64,000 bases of DNA from Siniperca chuatsi. Lineage: Eukaryota > Chordata > Actinopteri > Centrarchiformes > Sinipercidae. Position 1 is the stretch's first letter; every line of letters starts with the position of its first letter. Shown here one piece after another: positions 26,347-37,543 of this stretch. The notes beneath the pieces are model-generated. The model ran no database searches. It was not told the origin of the DNA and saw nothing but the letters and a program-made list of their open reading frames with translations. The translations under genes were made by a program, and so were the position numbers. The stretch spans positions 10,247,833 to 10,311,832 of the forward strand of contig NC_058045.1 in the NCBI RefSeq assembly GCF_020085105.1. The letters run 5' to 3'.

Positions 26347-27960
26347 CTAAAGATCACCGCTGTGTGGACAGCAGCTTCTCTATGCCAAACAAGATAACTA
26401 ACACTGTATGTAAGTCTCCCCAGTAACTGCTGTTGAAGCTGTGAGTTAATTTATGCACTGTAATATTTGTCAAAGCTTTCCAGTTTAAATGAAGATACTT
26501 ATCCTCCCAGTGAAAACAGTATTATCTTTTTAACTTTTACTTCACTTTTTTTGTGCGGATCTTTCCAGTATTATCCTCTTCATTCCATTTACTTGCCATA
26601 TTGGTCAATATTCAGATATATGTACAGGGTATCATCATATTACTGTTTATTTAATGATTCAGGTTGAATGCTTTTTTGCATGTAAAACAAAAAATGAACT
26701 GTCAATAATTACAGTGAAATGTTCTAACCAGGTAATATTATGTGAATAAAAGCTGTCTGTATTGTTTTTGTTTGTTTGGGGGTTTTTTTAACAAAAAGTT
26801 TCAATCAGCATGATGATAGTCAAGCCTGGTGAATGTGTATTATTCCTCCATATATGCACATCAATAACATTGGGGAAAAGTCCACATAAAGAGCAGAGGA
26901 CAAACACAAGACTGACTCTAATCCAATCTGTAGATTGTTGCTTTTGTTTATTTATTATTAAGTTTAAATCTTTTTTCTTTATTTTAAAGAGTAATTTTAT
27001 TCAAATTACAAAACTAAATCCAACATATATCTAGTATCCAGCCATGCACATAGTTTTGGTTTATTTGTTGAGGTTTTGAGATAAAGGTTAAACCAAAACA
27101 ACCACCTAAAAGAATCCACATATCTAGAGACCATTATGGATAAGCGGGAAACTGACCTGTTATCTACCTGTATGTCAAGTATTTGCTTGAATTTTTTTCA
27201 ATGGAACATTTTTGAGAACAAAAGATTTCTACATTTCACATCACACATATAGTAGAAGATGGGTAATGTGGGACAACAGAGATAATATTAATAACAACGT
27301 AATGAAATGGGACTGATGACTCATTTGATGGTATCACACACCTGGAGCATCAAAGGGAAGACGCGGGCAGAGGGAAGAGGGAGTTTTTAAGGCTTATCCT
27401 GGACACAACCAGGCTTTTTGAGTCATCCTCTACAGTGATTTAACTGAGACCTTTCTGTCTAATCCTTGACGCTTTCTTATTTTCATTCTCATCCCTGGTT
27501 CTCCATCATTTCCCAGAATCCTCATCTCCATCACCTGACTGTGTCACTGGCACAAATCAGATTGAAGGTTTTGGCATGTGGCAAAGACACACACACACTT
27601 GTAATGAAAATGATCCACAAAAAATTTATTTTACATATCATTGTGAAATCCCATTTTGCTAACCTGTCTTTTAAATCTACTACTAAAGTTTGCTAGGACA
27701 TTCAATTTTACAGCTGCCTGTTTTTGTTTGGTTAATTGTATCCACTGCATACAAAGATATGCATTCTCTGTTTTCTCGAGGGATGAGTAGAATTGTTTAA
27801 TTTAATTCAAACGATCCAAACATGACAGGGTTTTCATCATGGGCGAGAGGACAGAAGTAAATTTGATTTGAAAGGTTATTAGGTCGAGGCAGTGAGTCCG
27901 GTGTTTGATGTTGCGTTCCTGTCACCAGGAGGACAGATAAGGGGATTCTGCACATACCTG
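26347..27960. other. Intergenic, hps5 3' UTR to tpo promoter
   Basis: It contains the hps5 3' UTR (AATAAA at 26745-26750) and then A/T-rich sequence. No exon, RNA gene or clear repeat was recognised. Confidence 0.5.
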
Positions 27961-27978
27961 TTGGCCCTGCTGCCAGTG

Positions 27979-28084
27979 TATAAATGACAACGTCGACGCT
28001 CTTAGCCGAACAAACACTGACACACACACACACACACACACACACACCGGTTGGCTCTCAAGATGAGTCATTGTCAGCGCGGTG
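27979..28084 (+). promoter_or_regulatory. tpo core promoter and 5' UTR exon
   Basis: A TATA-like box (tataaatg) at 27979 precedes a (CA)n run at 28020-28047 and a consensus donor GGTG|gtaaga after 28084. The exon would start about 30 nt after the TATA box. It contains an ATG at 28063 in a frame that overlaps the main start out of frame. A TATA promoter fits a tissue-specific gene, unlike the neighbouring housekeeping genes. Inferred from sequence only. Confidence 0.5.
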
Positions 28085-28165
28085 GTAAGATACTATAATC
28101 GTGATTAGTTTTCTAAACTTGAAGTGAATCTTTTCTGCTCCGATTGAACCGTTTTAACATTATAG

Positions 28166-31100
28166 ATGGACACAGCACTCATGGTGAGTTTCTGTTTTTT
28201 CCTTCTTGTTTATTTTTAATTAATTTAATAGAATAAAGTACCACATTTCTTATTCAGTTATATGTGTTCTGGTTTCAGGTGTCCATCTCTGTGCTTGGAC
28301 TGGCTCTTGTCCTGCTCTCCTTCCCTGAGCATGCTTCACTGAGCAGAGAATTTGACTCAGGTAGGATTCCTGGTTCATTTTTACTGATGAGACCAGGTAC
28401 TGAGGAGCCTTTCAAACTGGATCAAAGTTTTCCTTTGTGGTGATTTCAGGAACTGTGTATCCGGGATCTGTGTTTGTGAAGGAGGCTCTTCAGAAGGCGA
28501 TTGAGCTGACTGATGCTGCTTACGCCCGCACAACTGAGAGGTAAAAAAACCACTGGTGCACTATGGAAAATATTATATGGAAATATTTCAGACCATGCTG
28601 GCCCCCTGCAAAGCATAAATAATAATTTTAACTCTAGAAGGCATTGTGTTGGCACTAAATACAAAGCTATTACTGTTTCCAGGGTGAAGAAGTCCCTGTC
28701 TGAAGGCGCCCTGAGACCCAGTGACCTGCTGGCTCAGTTTAAGCAGACTGAAGCCAGAACCAGGACTCAGATCCGGGCTGCAGAACTGCTGGACAACACA
28801 GTGGAGCTGATCAGGGAGATGGTCTACACTCACAGTATGGTGCAGCCCAACTCTAATGGTACTGAACAGCAGCATAACACAACACATAGAGAAGTTTCTG
28901 CATCTGTATGTCAAATAATTTTTTTATTTGTATTAATTGAAGTATTTGAACTAAACTACTACTTATCTTACATGCCAGGCCCTCTTTACATTGGCTGTCA
29001 GTGTGTTTCAGGCTACAGATGAAGGTTGTTTTAATTACATTCACTCTGTAATTTATACTCATATAATCCACCAAACGTGACCCAGATCCACCGACAAAAA
29101 GCTGTTAACTTTTCTGCAGGTCTAGGCTCAAAACAAAGATGGATCCTACTTTTAACATAATGGTATCACTTTTCCCTCAGTGTCCATAGTAAAAAGCCTA
29201 TTTGAATAGATTTCAATTCTTGTAATTTGTTCCTCTGTGACGCTAGTTTGTGTCTTTCTTTGTCTTTAATGACAATTTAAAATTTTCATCATAGTTATTT
29301 TTTGATGTACTTACTGTATTTCACACTCTGGGCACTCTATCAGAATCCAAAACTATTCAGGGGGTACAGAGACCCACCGAGCCCACTGGAGGTCCCAGAA
29401 TCAAGCCCACTAAGACAAATGCACACAAAATGTCAGCAGCATGTTATTGGAAATAGCCTCAGTTCTCTGACCACTCCAAGCAAGTTAAAGCCAGCTGGAG
29501 GTTGTTGGGTTTTTTTTTTTCTAAATATGAATATGTAAGTTAATATTTGTACGACTTTATGTTAACTGTATGTTTCCAAAGAGCTGCTGAGTGAAGGAGA
29601 CATGGAGAATCTGCTGCAGGTGACGGGCTGCTCCGCTGAGCTGCAGAGACCCAGCTGTGACTCCGACTGTCTGTCTGAGCGCTACAGATCCATCACAGGA
29701 GAGTGCAACAACAGGTTAATGCTTACACAACAAAACATGTAGTAACAGAGCAGTGCTGTCTTGAATAGATTTTGACAACTGTATGCTTGTTGTGTTTATG
29801 TAATGTTTAGACAGCATCCCAGATGGGGCGCTGCAAACATCCCGTATTCCCGCTGGCTACCTCCTGAGTATGAAGATGTGTGGGGGATGCCCAGAGGCTG
29901 GGACCCAGAGCACACCTACCATAATGCCACTCTGCCGCCAGTAAGAGTCCTGCAGCTGCACTGAGTCATCCTCTGTCCTGTCAGCTGCTGTAACTCCAAC
30001 ACTCCTACTTTGTTTGTTGTCCAGGTGCGGCTGGTGTCTCAGGAAGTGCTGTTCACTCACAATGACAACATCTCTCTGGACTCCACTCTGTCCCACCTGC
30101 TGGTGGAGTGGGGTCAGTGGATAGACCACGACGTGGTGCTGACGCCTCAGAGCCCCAGTAGAGCCGCCTTCAGGACAGGAGCTGACTGCACGCGCACCTG
30201 CAGCCGGGACACGCCCTGCTTCCCCATACAGGTGCACTTTACTATCAGCTGCTTCTCATTGTACTGTTTTCTGTCTCTTTCCATCCCTCCTTAAATAGTC
30301 CTTCTTCATTCTGCATACTGTGTATATGATTCCACCTCTGTTATTTTATTTTAGAGGCATTTTTTAAAATGTATATGAAACATACAATATATTCACTATT
30401 AAAATACGTAGACCTACAACACACAGTAAACTAATGCTGTGACCCCCTTAAAACAAAGCAATGTCTACTTGTGACCGTTTGTCAAGCGTTGGTAGTACTT
30501 TGTGAACAATTTCAAAATAAAAACAGTTTCTTAGTATCTGCAGTAGACATATGAATCAAACATAAATGGAGGAAACTGATGGATCTTTTTTCCTGATTTG
30601 GATACTACAGTGAGGGTGTTCTTTCTTTCTTATGGATTATAGGTGAAAAATCCAAAGAAAGTTGACATTGTTACCCCACACTGCTAAATCTACTCAGTGA
30701 AATAAATTCAAATGACTTGGGATTTGTTTTTGGCTTGATGACCTTATTTCATTCTTTCATTTTATAGATAGCACTTTATTAATCTTGAAAGAAATGTTTG
30801 TGCATAAGATGCTCGATATACATAGTAAAATAAATATATGAATTGTATGAATATTCCATATATGCAAATAGTACAAAGTATACATAAAAATATACATACA
30901 TTAATAAAATAAAAGTAAAACTAGGAAAAAAAGAAATACAATAAAATAATGGGATGCAAAGTATAAATGAATGTGCATGACAATAATGAAAGTGTGAGGT
31001 ACCAATTACAATGTTGTAAATTATAAGCAATTAATAACTTATACAACACGGTATCTATGTTACTATGAAAAAAATATTATACTGGGTAAAACTAGATCCT

Positions 31101-34100
31101 CTGTTTTCCCCTTCTCATCAACTATAAAAATATAAAATCTCTCCCCCAGATCCCTTTGACAGATCCTCGTAATGGCGTCCAGAGTTGCATGCCTTTCTTC
31201 CGCTCTGCTCCCAGCTGTGTTGCTGGAGTCCTGTCTCATCGCCACCGAGAGCAGCTCAACGCCATCACCTCCTTTGTGGATGCCAGTATGGTGTACGGCA
31301 GCTCCACCAGTCTGGGCTCGGCTCTGAGAAACTACTCCTCTCCTTTGGGCTCAATGGCCCTCAACTCCCAGCACTCAGACCAGGACTTGGCCTACATGCC
31401 CTTCCTCCCACGCCTGCAGGCTCACCTGGACCCCTGCGGCCCTCGAAACTCCACTCCCTCAGGGGCATCGGTTAGATCCACGCGCCAGGAGAACACCACA
31501 TCCTGCTTTCAAGCTGGTGAGCGAGTAAATGTAGTGAGTCGTTTCTCTGCAGGCTTCAGTGGAGCTGTTGTTCATGATTAATTTTTCACAGGTGATTCAA
31601 GAGCTAATGAGCATCTGGGAATGATCGCGCTGCACACACTCTTCCTGAGAGAGCACAACCGGCTAGTGAAAGAGCTGCACCTGCTCAACCCTCACTGGAG
31701 CCCTGATACTCTTTATCAGGAGGCTCGTAAGATCATGGGAGCCATTCATCAGGTATCACTAGCAGCTTCAGCTGGACATCCATTCACCTCTACCCACATG
31801 AGCATTCCCGGCACTCTGACCTGCTTCCTTTATCTTTCCAGATCCTAACATGGGAGCACTACCTGCCGCGGGTCCTCGGTGAGAGTGCCATGTCTCGCCT
31901 CATGCCTCCCTATGAGGGTTATGATCCTGAGGTGGATCCCAGCATCGCTAACGTCTTTGCAGCCGCTGCGTTTCGTTTTGCCCATGTCACTGTGCAGCCA
32001 GTGGTGACCAGGCTGGGTCCAGGATACACCACTAACTCCCAGCATCCCCTGCTGCCTCTGCATCATTCACTGTTTGCCTCTTGGAGGGTGGTGCAGGAAG
32101 GTAAAGAACGATGCTGTCATGCTTTAAACTCAACTGGCATGCAATGTACTTATCGTTTCTGTTTTTGTCTCTCTTTTTCTCCTGGTGTGTCAGGTGGTAT
32201 AGACCCTGTGCTGCGTGGTCTGCTGCTGTCTCCAGCCAAGCTGCAGACTCCAGGTCAGATGATGGTGGAGGAGCTGACAGAAAGGCTCTTTCAGGCACAG
32301 GGAGGGATGCCTCTGGACCTCGGGGCCCTTAACCTCCAGAGGGGCCGGGATCACGGCCTGCCTGGTACCAGCTTTCTTACTTCTGGCACAGTACAATGTC
32401 ACTGTATCACTTTATACTGAAAGTCTTCTGCTGACTGTCAACATTTGTTTCAACAGACTGTTTGTTTATTTTATCATCTACCTGTGTGTTAACTTTCAAG
32501 TACTGTCGTTCAGATTACTATTACATTTAGGCACTTAACAGAAATGACTTAGAGCCTGGTACAAAACTTGACAATAGAGTTCATTTAAGGGTAAATGTAA
32601 CTTCAACAATGTAAGAGAACAAACTCAATTAATAAAAGGATTATAGTAGGTTTTACACAGCAGACATTTTGACCTGTCAGAAGAAAAGGCGTAGATGTAC
32701 CTAATAACAATGACGGCTCCATTTTATTGAAATGTCTCAGTAAACCATGCCAGTAGTTGTGTTGTAATTCCATGACTGTTGAACACTGAGTCTAAGCAGG
32801 TTTTGAATCTGTCCTGTGTTCACACTGGAAAAGTGAGACTCAAAAGTCAGCATGCATGCCTCACTCTGAATCTGATAGGCCCACTAGCCTAGTAGTACCT
32901 GTTTGAATAAACATAACTTGTCAGTTGAGACAAAATTTGTTGGCAGTTAACTCGTTTAGAGTCAACAGTAGACTGAAATGAGTAGGGGAAAAAAAATTAT
33001 AATTCAGAGTTTCACCAGAAAATTGTTTTGCTGAAGCGGTGAACAACCCAGATCCTGGTGTATCTCGTCATGTGATCAGTTTAGTTAATAGATGATGGCC
33101 TAAACAAAAGCCGCACATATTATTGGCCCTGCACACCCACACAGATGTTTTCAGTTAATCCTAGTTATTATTACTGCCGGGAAGTCACCAAACTCAGTGT
33201 AGCAGTAATAACATGACACTTGAAACAACGGCTCCATGCTGCACGTAAACAATGCATGACCCAGTGCTGTCTCTGCCAGCATTTAAAAGCTATAAAAAGA
33301 TTAAACTGAAGTTTATCACAGCATCTCAACCACCTGCTTTTGATTATAAGCTGATAGAGATTCACCATAATACCTGCTGCCTCATGAGCCAGCTGTTACC
33401 TCCATCTAAGCAGCTTTCCCCGCCCCTGCCACAACATAACAAGTGGCACACCAGCTTGGCCAAATGAAGCGCAGCTACTGATAACGGGTGTGAGTTGTTC
33501 CACCTTAATAGGTTGAACAATTTGGAGATGACCAATCAAGTACACTCTGTACCTGCCCACACAGTCCAGAGAAGTATAATCAGGCAAAATAAGTCAAAAC
33601 ACAGAGTGTTTAGTCTTTTGCCACAAAGGTTAATGTTTTATTTCACTGAAGTGTATTCATTTATTCTGATGTTTAGTAGAGGTGGTCTTTGTTTCAGGTA
33701 ACTAGAACCCTGTATTTAATGCTCTCCCCTCAGTATCTCACTTCCTGTCCCGTCTCACCCCATCAGGATACGGCTCGTGGAGAAGGCTCTGCAGCCTCTC
33801 TGTTCCCAACACTACATCAGAACTGGCCGAAATTCTGAGTAACTTCACTTTGGCTCATAAACTCCAGCTCCTGTACGGGACACCACTCAACATAGATGTG
33901 TGGGTGGGGGCCATCTCTGAGCCCGCTCTGCCTGGAGGTCGAGTTGGACCACTCCTGTCCTGCCTGCTGGCAAGACAGTTCAGAGCGCTTAGAGATGGTG
34001 ACAGGTGAAAGTAAATCCTCTGTGTGACCGCTGGTTTAAAATTATGACTATTATGAAGCAAGCAGAGAAATCTAAATCTGTCTCTGTCTTCCGAGGTTTT

Positions 34101-35849
34101 GGTGGGAGAGGGAAGGAGTTTTCACCAGCACCCAGAGGGGACACCTCCACGCCGTCTCTCTGTCTCGCATCATTTGTGACAACAGCCACATCACTCACGT
34201 CCCTGCTGACCCGTTCTCACGCACCGAGAGGCCGGAGGACATGCTGGCCTGTTCACACCCACTCATCTCCCACCTCGACCTCAGCCCGTGGAAAGAGCCA
34301 GATACTGGTGAGGAAGCGGAAAAGAAGACATGTTGATTGTGGTATCAGGTTTGTCTGATGAGTTTTCATGTCTCCCTGCCTGACCTCTCTTCCAGATCCC
34401 ACCTGTGGTCCGATACCCAGGATTCAGTCTGGCTACTCGCTGCTCTGTGACTCTGTGATTCTGTATCAGTGTCACGCTGGCTTCAAGCTGCTGGGATCTT
34501 CATCTGTCAGCTGTGATCCAAACAGCCAGCAGTGGAACCCCACACCTCCAACATGTCAAGGTACGAAGCCTAAACCAGGGCCTGGCGAGATGACTGGAAT
34601 AGATATCATGGTATTTCTAAAGACCAGTGTATCACAATATGGTTTATGTTCAAAATCCCATTTAACAAAACTCTTCAGTTCATTCTTGACCTTGGAACTG
34701 TAGTCATAAAAACAACTTCCCAACAAGACATATTTAGTAGCTGTTCTGGAGCTTTTGATCTTATCACATGATCTCAGAAAATAAGGTTTTTCCACTTGTT
34801 ATGGAATTGTAGATGTTCAAACACTTCAAGGACGTCTCGTCCACACTGGCTCGAAACTCAACATATAAAGTTCATTCTTGACCTTGGAAACAGTAGTTGA
34901 CACAATAATCTCAAAACAAGGTCAAGACTGAAGTTTTAATCTCAACATGAAGGAGAGGTCCTTAAAGTGCTCCAAAAAATAGAAATGTGAACATCTACAT
35001 TTCCATGACACCTGGGAAAATGCCCATCTGCTGAGGAAGATCATGTGATGCGGTCAAAAGCTCCAGAACAGCTACTAAATAAAACTTGAGGTGAAATTGC
35101 TTCGTCAATTATTCCCAAGTCTTTTTCTCAGTTTGTAAAGAAATGTTGCTTATCATCATCGGTTTAGACAACACTTGTGTATCATACTAAAACTAAAATT
35201 TCACTGAAAGATGAGCAATAACCGAATAACTGTTCAGTCCCGTTAGATATAAATTGCATGTCTCATTGATTTCCGGTGTTTCTGACTGATTGTTGCAGAT
35301 ATTAATGAATGTGAAGCACAAATCTGCCCACAAAACCTGGAGTGCCTCAACATACCAGGATCCTTTATTTGCTCCGGTTGGTTCTCTTATTGTGAAGCAA
35401 ATTTTGTTTTGAAAAGTACTACATAGATTAATCTTTCCTTGCTTACATTGCTGAGATATTTAAACATGCACAACATGTACGCATCCTTCACTTCTGAGCC
35501 TGAACGTCCCTTTATGTTTGTGTTCACTGATCCAGAACCCTCCTCGCTGTCTGCCGTCTCTGTTGTCACTGCAGTGATAGTAGTGATCGGTGGTGTGGCC
35601 GCGCTGCTGCTGATCATGTTCTGTTATCGAAGGTGAGTCACTGAAGGTAGAAATCAATTTAATGGACACAATCTGCCCAAATCAGATCATAAAAACAGAC
35701 GTAACAATGAATAAAACCGTACATATTTAGTAAATTGACAAGTAAAATTAATTTTCTATAAATAGTTGTTTTAAAGTAAAATATGAATAACTAAATGTCT
35801 CTTTTGCAGATATTTCCCCAAGAAAGAAGAGTTAGTCAAGGCTGGATGA
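28166..35849 (+). CDS. tpo: Thyroid peroxidase (haem peroxidase with sushi, EGF and TM)
   Basis: Seventeen coding exons: 28166-28183, 28279-28360, 28450-28540, 28683-28858, 29582-29714, 29811-29940, 30025-30231, 31150-31516, 31592-31752, 31842-32100, 32194-32364, 33767-34004, 34096-34307, 34396-34560, 35299-35376, 35536-35632 and 35810-35849, giving 874 residues (human TPO 933). TPO iodinates and couples thyroglobulin tyrosines with peroxide at the apical thyrocyte membrane. The sequence shows a signal peptide (about 1-25), a distal-histidine motif WIDHD (near 245), [11 protein letters not shown], an ester-forming Glu in DSRANE, REHNR, a proximal His in [11 protein letters not shown] (near 503) and [14 protein letters not shown] sushi domain follows (about 749-803), then a shortened EGF, one TM helix ([20 protein letters not shown]) and a short basic tail. 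The residue after the Glu is not Met, unlike myeloperoxidase. The start was chosen because only this frame yields a signal peptide. Confidence 0.9.
30768..30950 (-). repeat. Possible antisense LINE tail in tpo intron
   Basis: The words 'tagatagcactttattaatc' read on the minus strand as a 'gattaataaagtgctatcta' tail typical of fish LINEs. The downstream sequence is only A/T-rich. This is weak evidence, and the rest of the intron 30232-31149 is unremarkable. Confidence 0.3.
34666..35095. repeat. Fold-back repeat in the sushi-EGF intron of tpo
   Basis: Arms at 34731-34773 and 35039-35081 are inverted copies sharing a run of about 28 bases (tatttagtagctgttctgga and onward). A direct repeat, gttcattcttgaccttgga, occurs at about 34678 and 34870. 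A relative of the same family is at about 59770-59960, which supports an interspersed element. No coding remnant was seen. Confidence 0.6.
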
Positions 35850-37543
35850 AAGGGGAAAAGTTAAGCGTTTGCTCCGTTTTTGTTGTAATGTTCCTCTGTG
35901 TTATATGAAAATTATCTTACTGTCTTCAGTATATTTGCAACTTAAAATTATCTGTGGACCTGTTTTTTAACTACCTATAGTAGCAGAATATTTTGTCTTA
36001 ATTTATAAAAGAAATATCACGCTAAGTAATCAATGTTTTACATTAATAAGTATCGCTGTTGTTGACCTGCTCACGACCGCATGTTTTGCCCTCTGACTAC
36101 ACATTATGTCACTAACCAGTCTGACGGTGCTCATTCATTAACTACAAGTCAAACTATTTATTAAGGTCTATTATTATTAAAGGTGGTAATCTGTACAATG
36201 AGGCCATGAAAACAGAATAGCAAGCTTACAAAAGTCCTTTCAATCCGGAAACTAAAATCTTACAGGAATGTCTGCTCCAAAAACAGATTTTCATACCGTA
36301 AAGCCCCTCTGAGCGGGATATGGTCTCAGTATTTCCTCAGTATCCCTGTGCCCGATTCCAAACCAGCTGATTCATTTATCTGCTATCAGATTTTGTTTAA
36401 ACAAGACCTATAAATCACACTCAGTACAAAGGTGATGTAGTCAGGCTACAATGCCTCATCTTTAATGGAGTGTTTACACTGGAAGACAGGTAATTATCAG
36501 CACACTGAGGTTAGGAAACTCAAAGCCCTAAAGAAGGCTAAGAAGCAGTTATTGCACTTTCTGACACAATACCTTCAAGAGTCTGTTTTCTGTAAAAATT
36601 GTCCATTAATAATAATAAATCTATACTTTGAGGTACACCCTATATACATTGCATAATATGGCTATGTACTGCATTCATGCAAAGTCATTTATGGCTTTTA
36701 CTGTATGTACATACTGTTCATTGCAGACGTTGTGCATATTGCAATCACTTGTATTAAAGCTTGTTCATTTTCTGACTATTTTGTAAAACTGTCACTATTT
36801 TGAGCGTGGGGGTGTCATAACTACGGTAATTCATTAACAATATATCTGATTATTAAATACAGGCCAAGCTAACATGAAGCTGTTTTTATATGAGGCCTCT
36901 AGAACAGTTAGTGCAACAGTGCATCAACAAAATTAAGGCCATGCTGAGACAAAAAGTCTTGGCTGTAGTAACTGCAAGATGCTAGTTAGTATTATCTTTA
37001 TGTAAAATAATCCAAATAATTGTTCTGTTGAAACTATGTGGATCTCACAATAGAACTATTACATTACATAGTTATATATAAGTATGTAATACTTAAGATA
37101 AGAGACCAACTCGGCTTTCATGCGTTGTGCTCTTTTCAACAGACTAACGCCTGAAACATGATACATAGAATCTATTGTATTAATATGAGAAGTTGTGTGT
37201 ACTCCACCGGGGAACTTCAGTAACAGAAACAATTCTCCACACCAGTGGAGAGAATTACTGGAGGCCTGCAGTATAATGGAAAAATATATTTTACATATCT
37301 GGGAAAAACACTTGCTTCTTTCTGGCTGTGCTGGTTTAATTCTTTGTCTTCTTGCATAATAGTGGCACATGAACATTTTCTGCTTCCCTTGTTGATCGAC
37401 CCTCTGCTGCTGCTGCACAACCTCTGCTACAAAAACTGATCCAAGACCTGTTTGTTAGTTACCACAGTTTAACCCTGACTCAGATAATTAAGGTCCTGGG
37501 ATCATGCTGTCCTGCCGGGTGTTTCAGTGGTCTGTCAGGTCTT
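35850..37543. other. Convergent intergenic region between tpo and rab3il1
   Basis: Both 3' UTRs should lie here, because the genes converge. A minus-strand ATTAAA at 37335-37340 could serve rab3il1. No other gene or defined repeat was recognised. Confidence 0.45.

Noticed and set aside
28020-28047. CRISPR-like or tandem regulatory array
   Set aside because: It is a plain CA microsatellite in the tpo leader.
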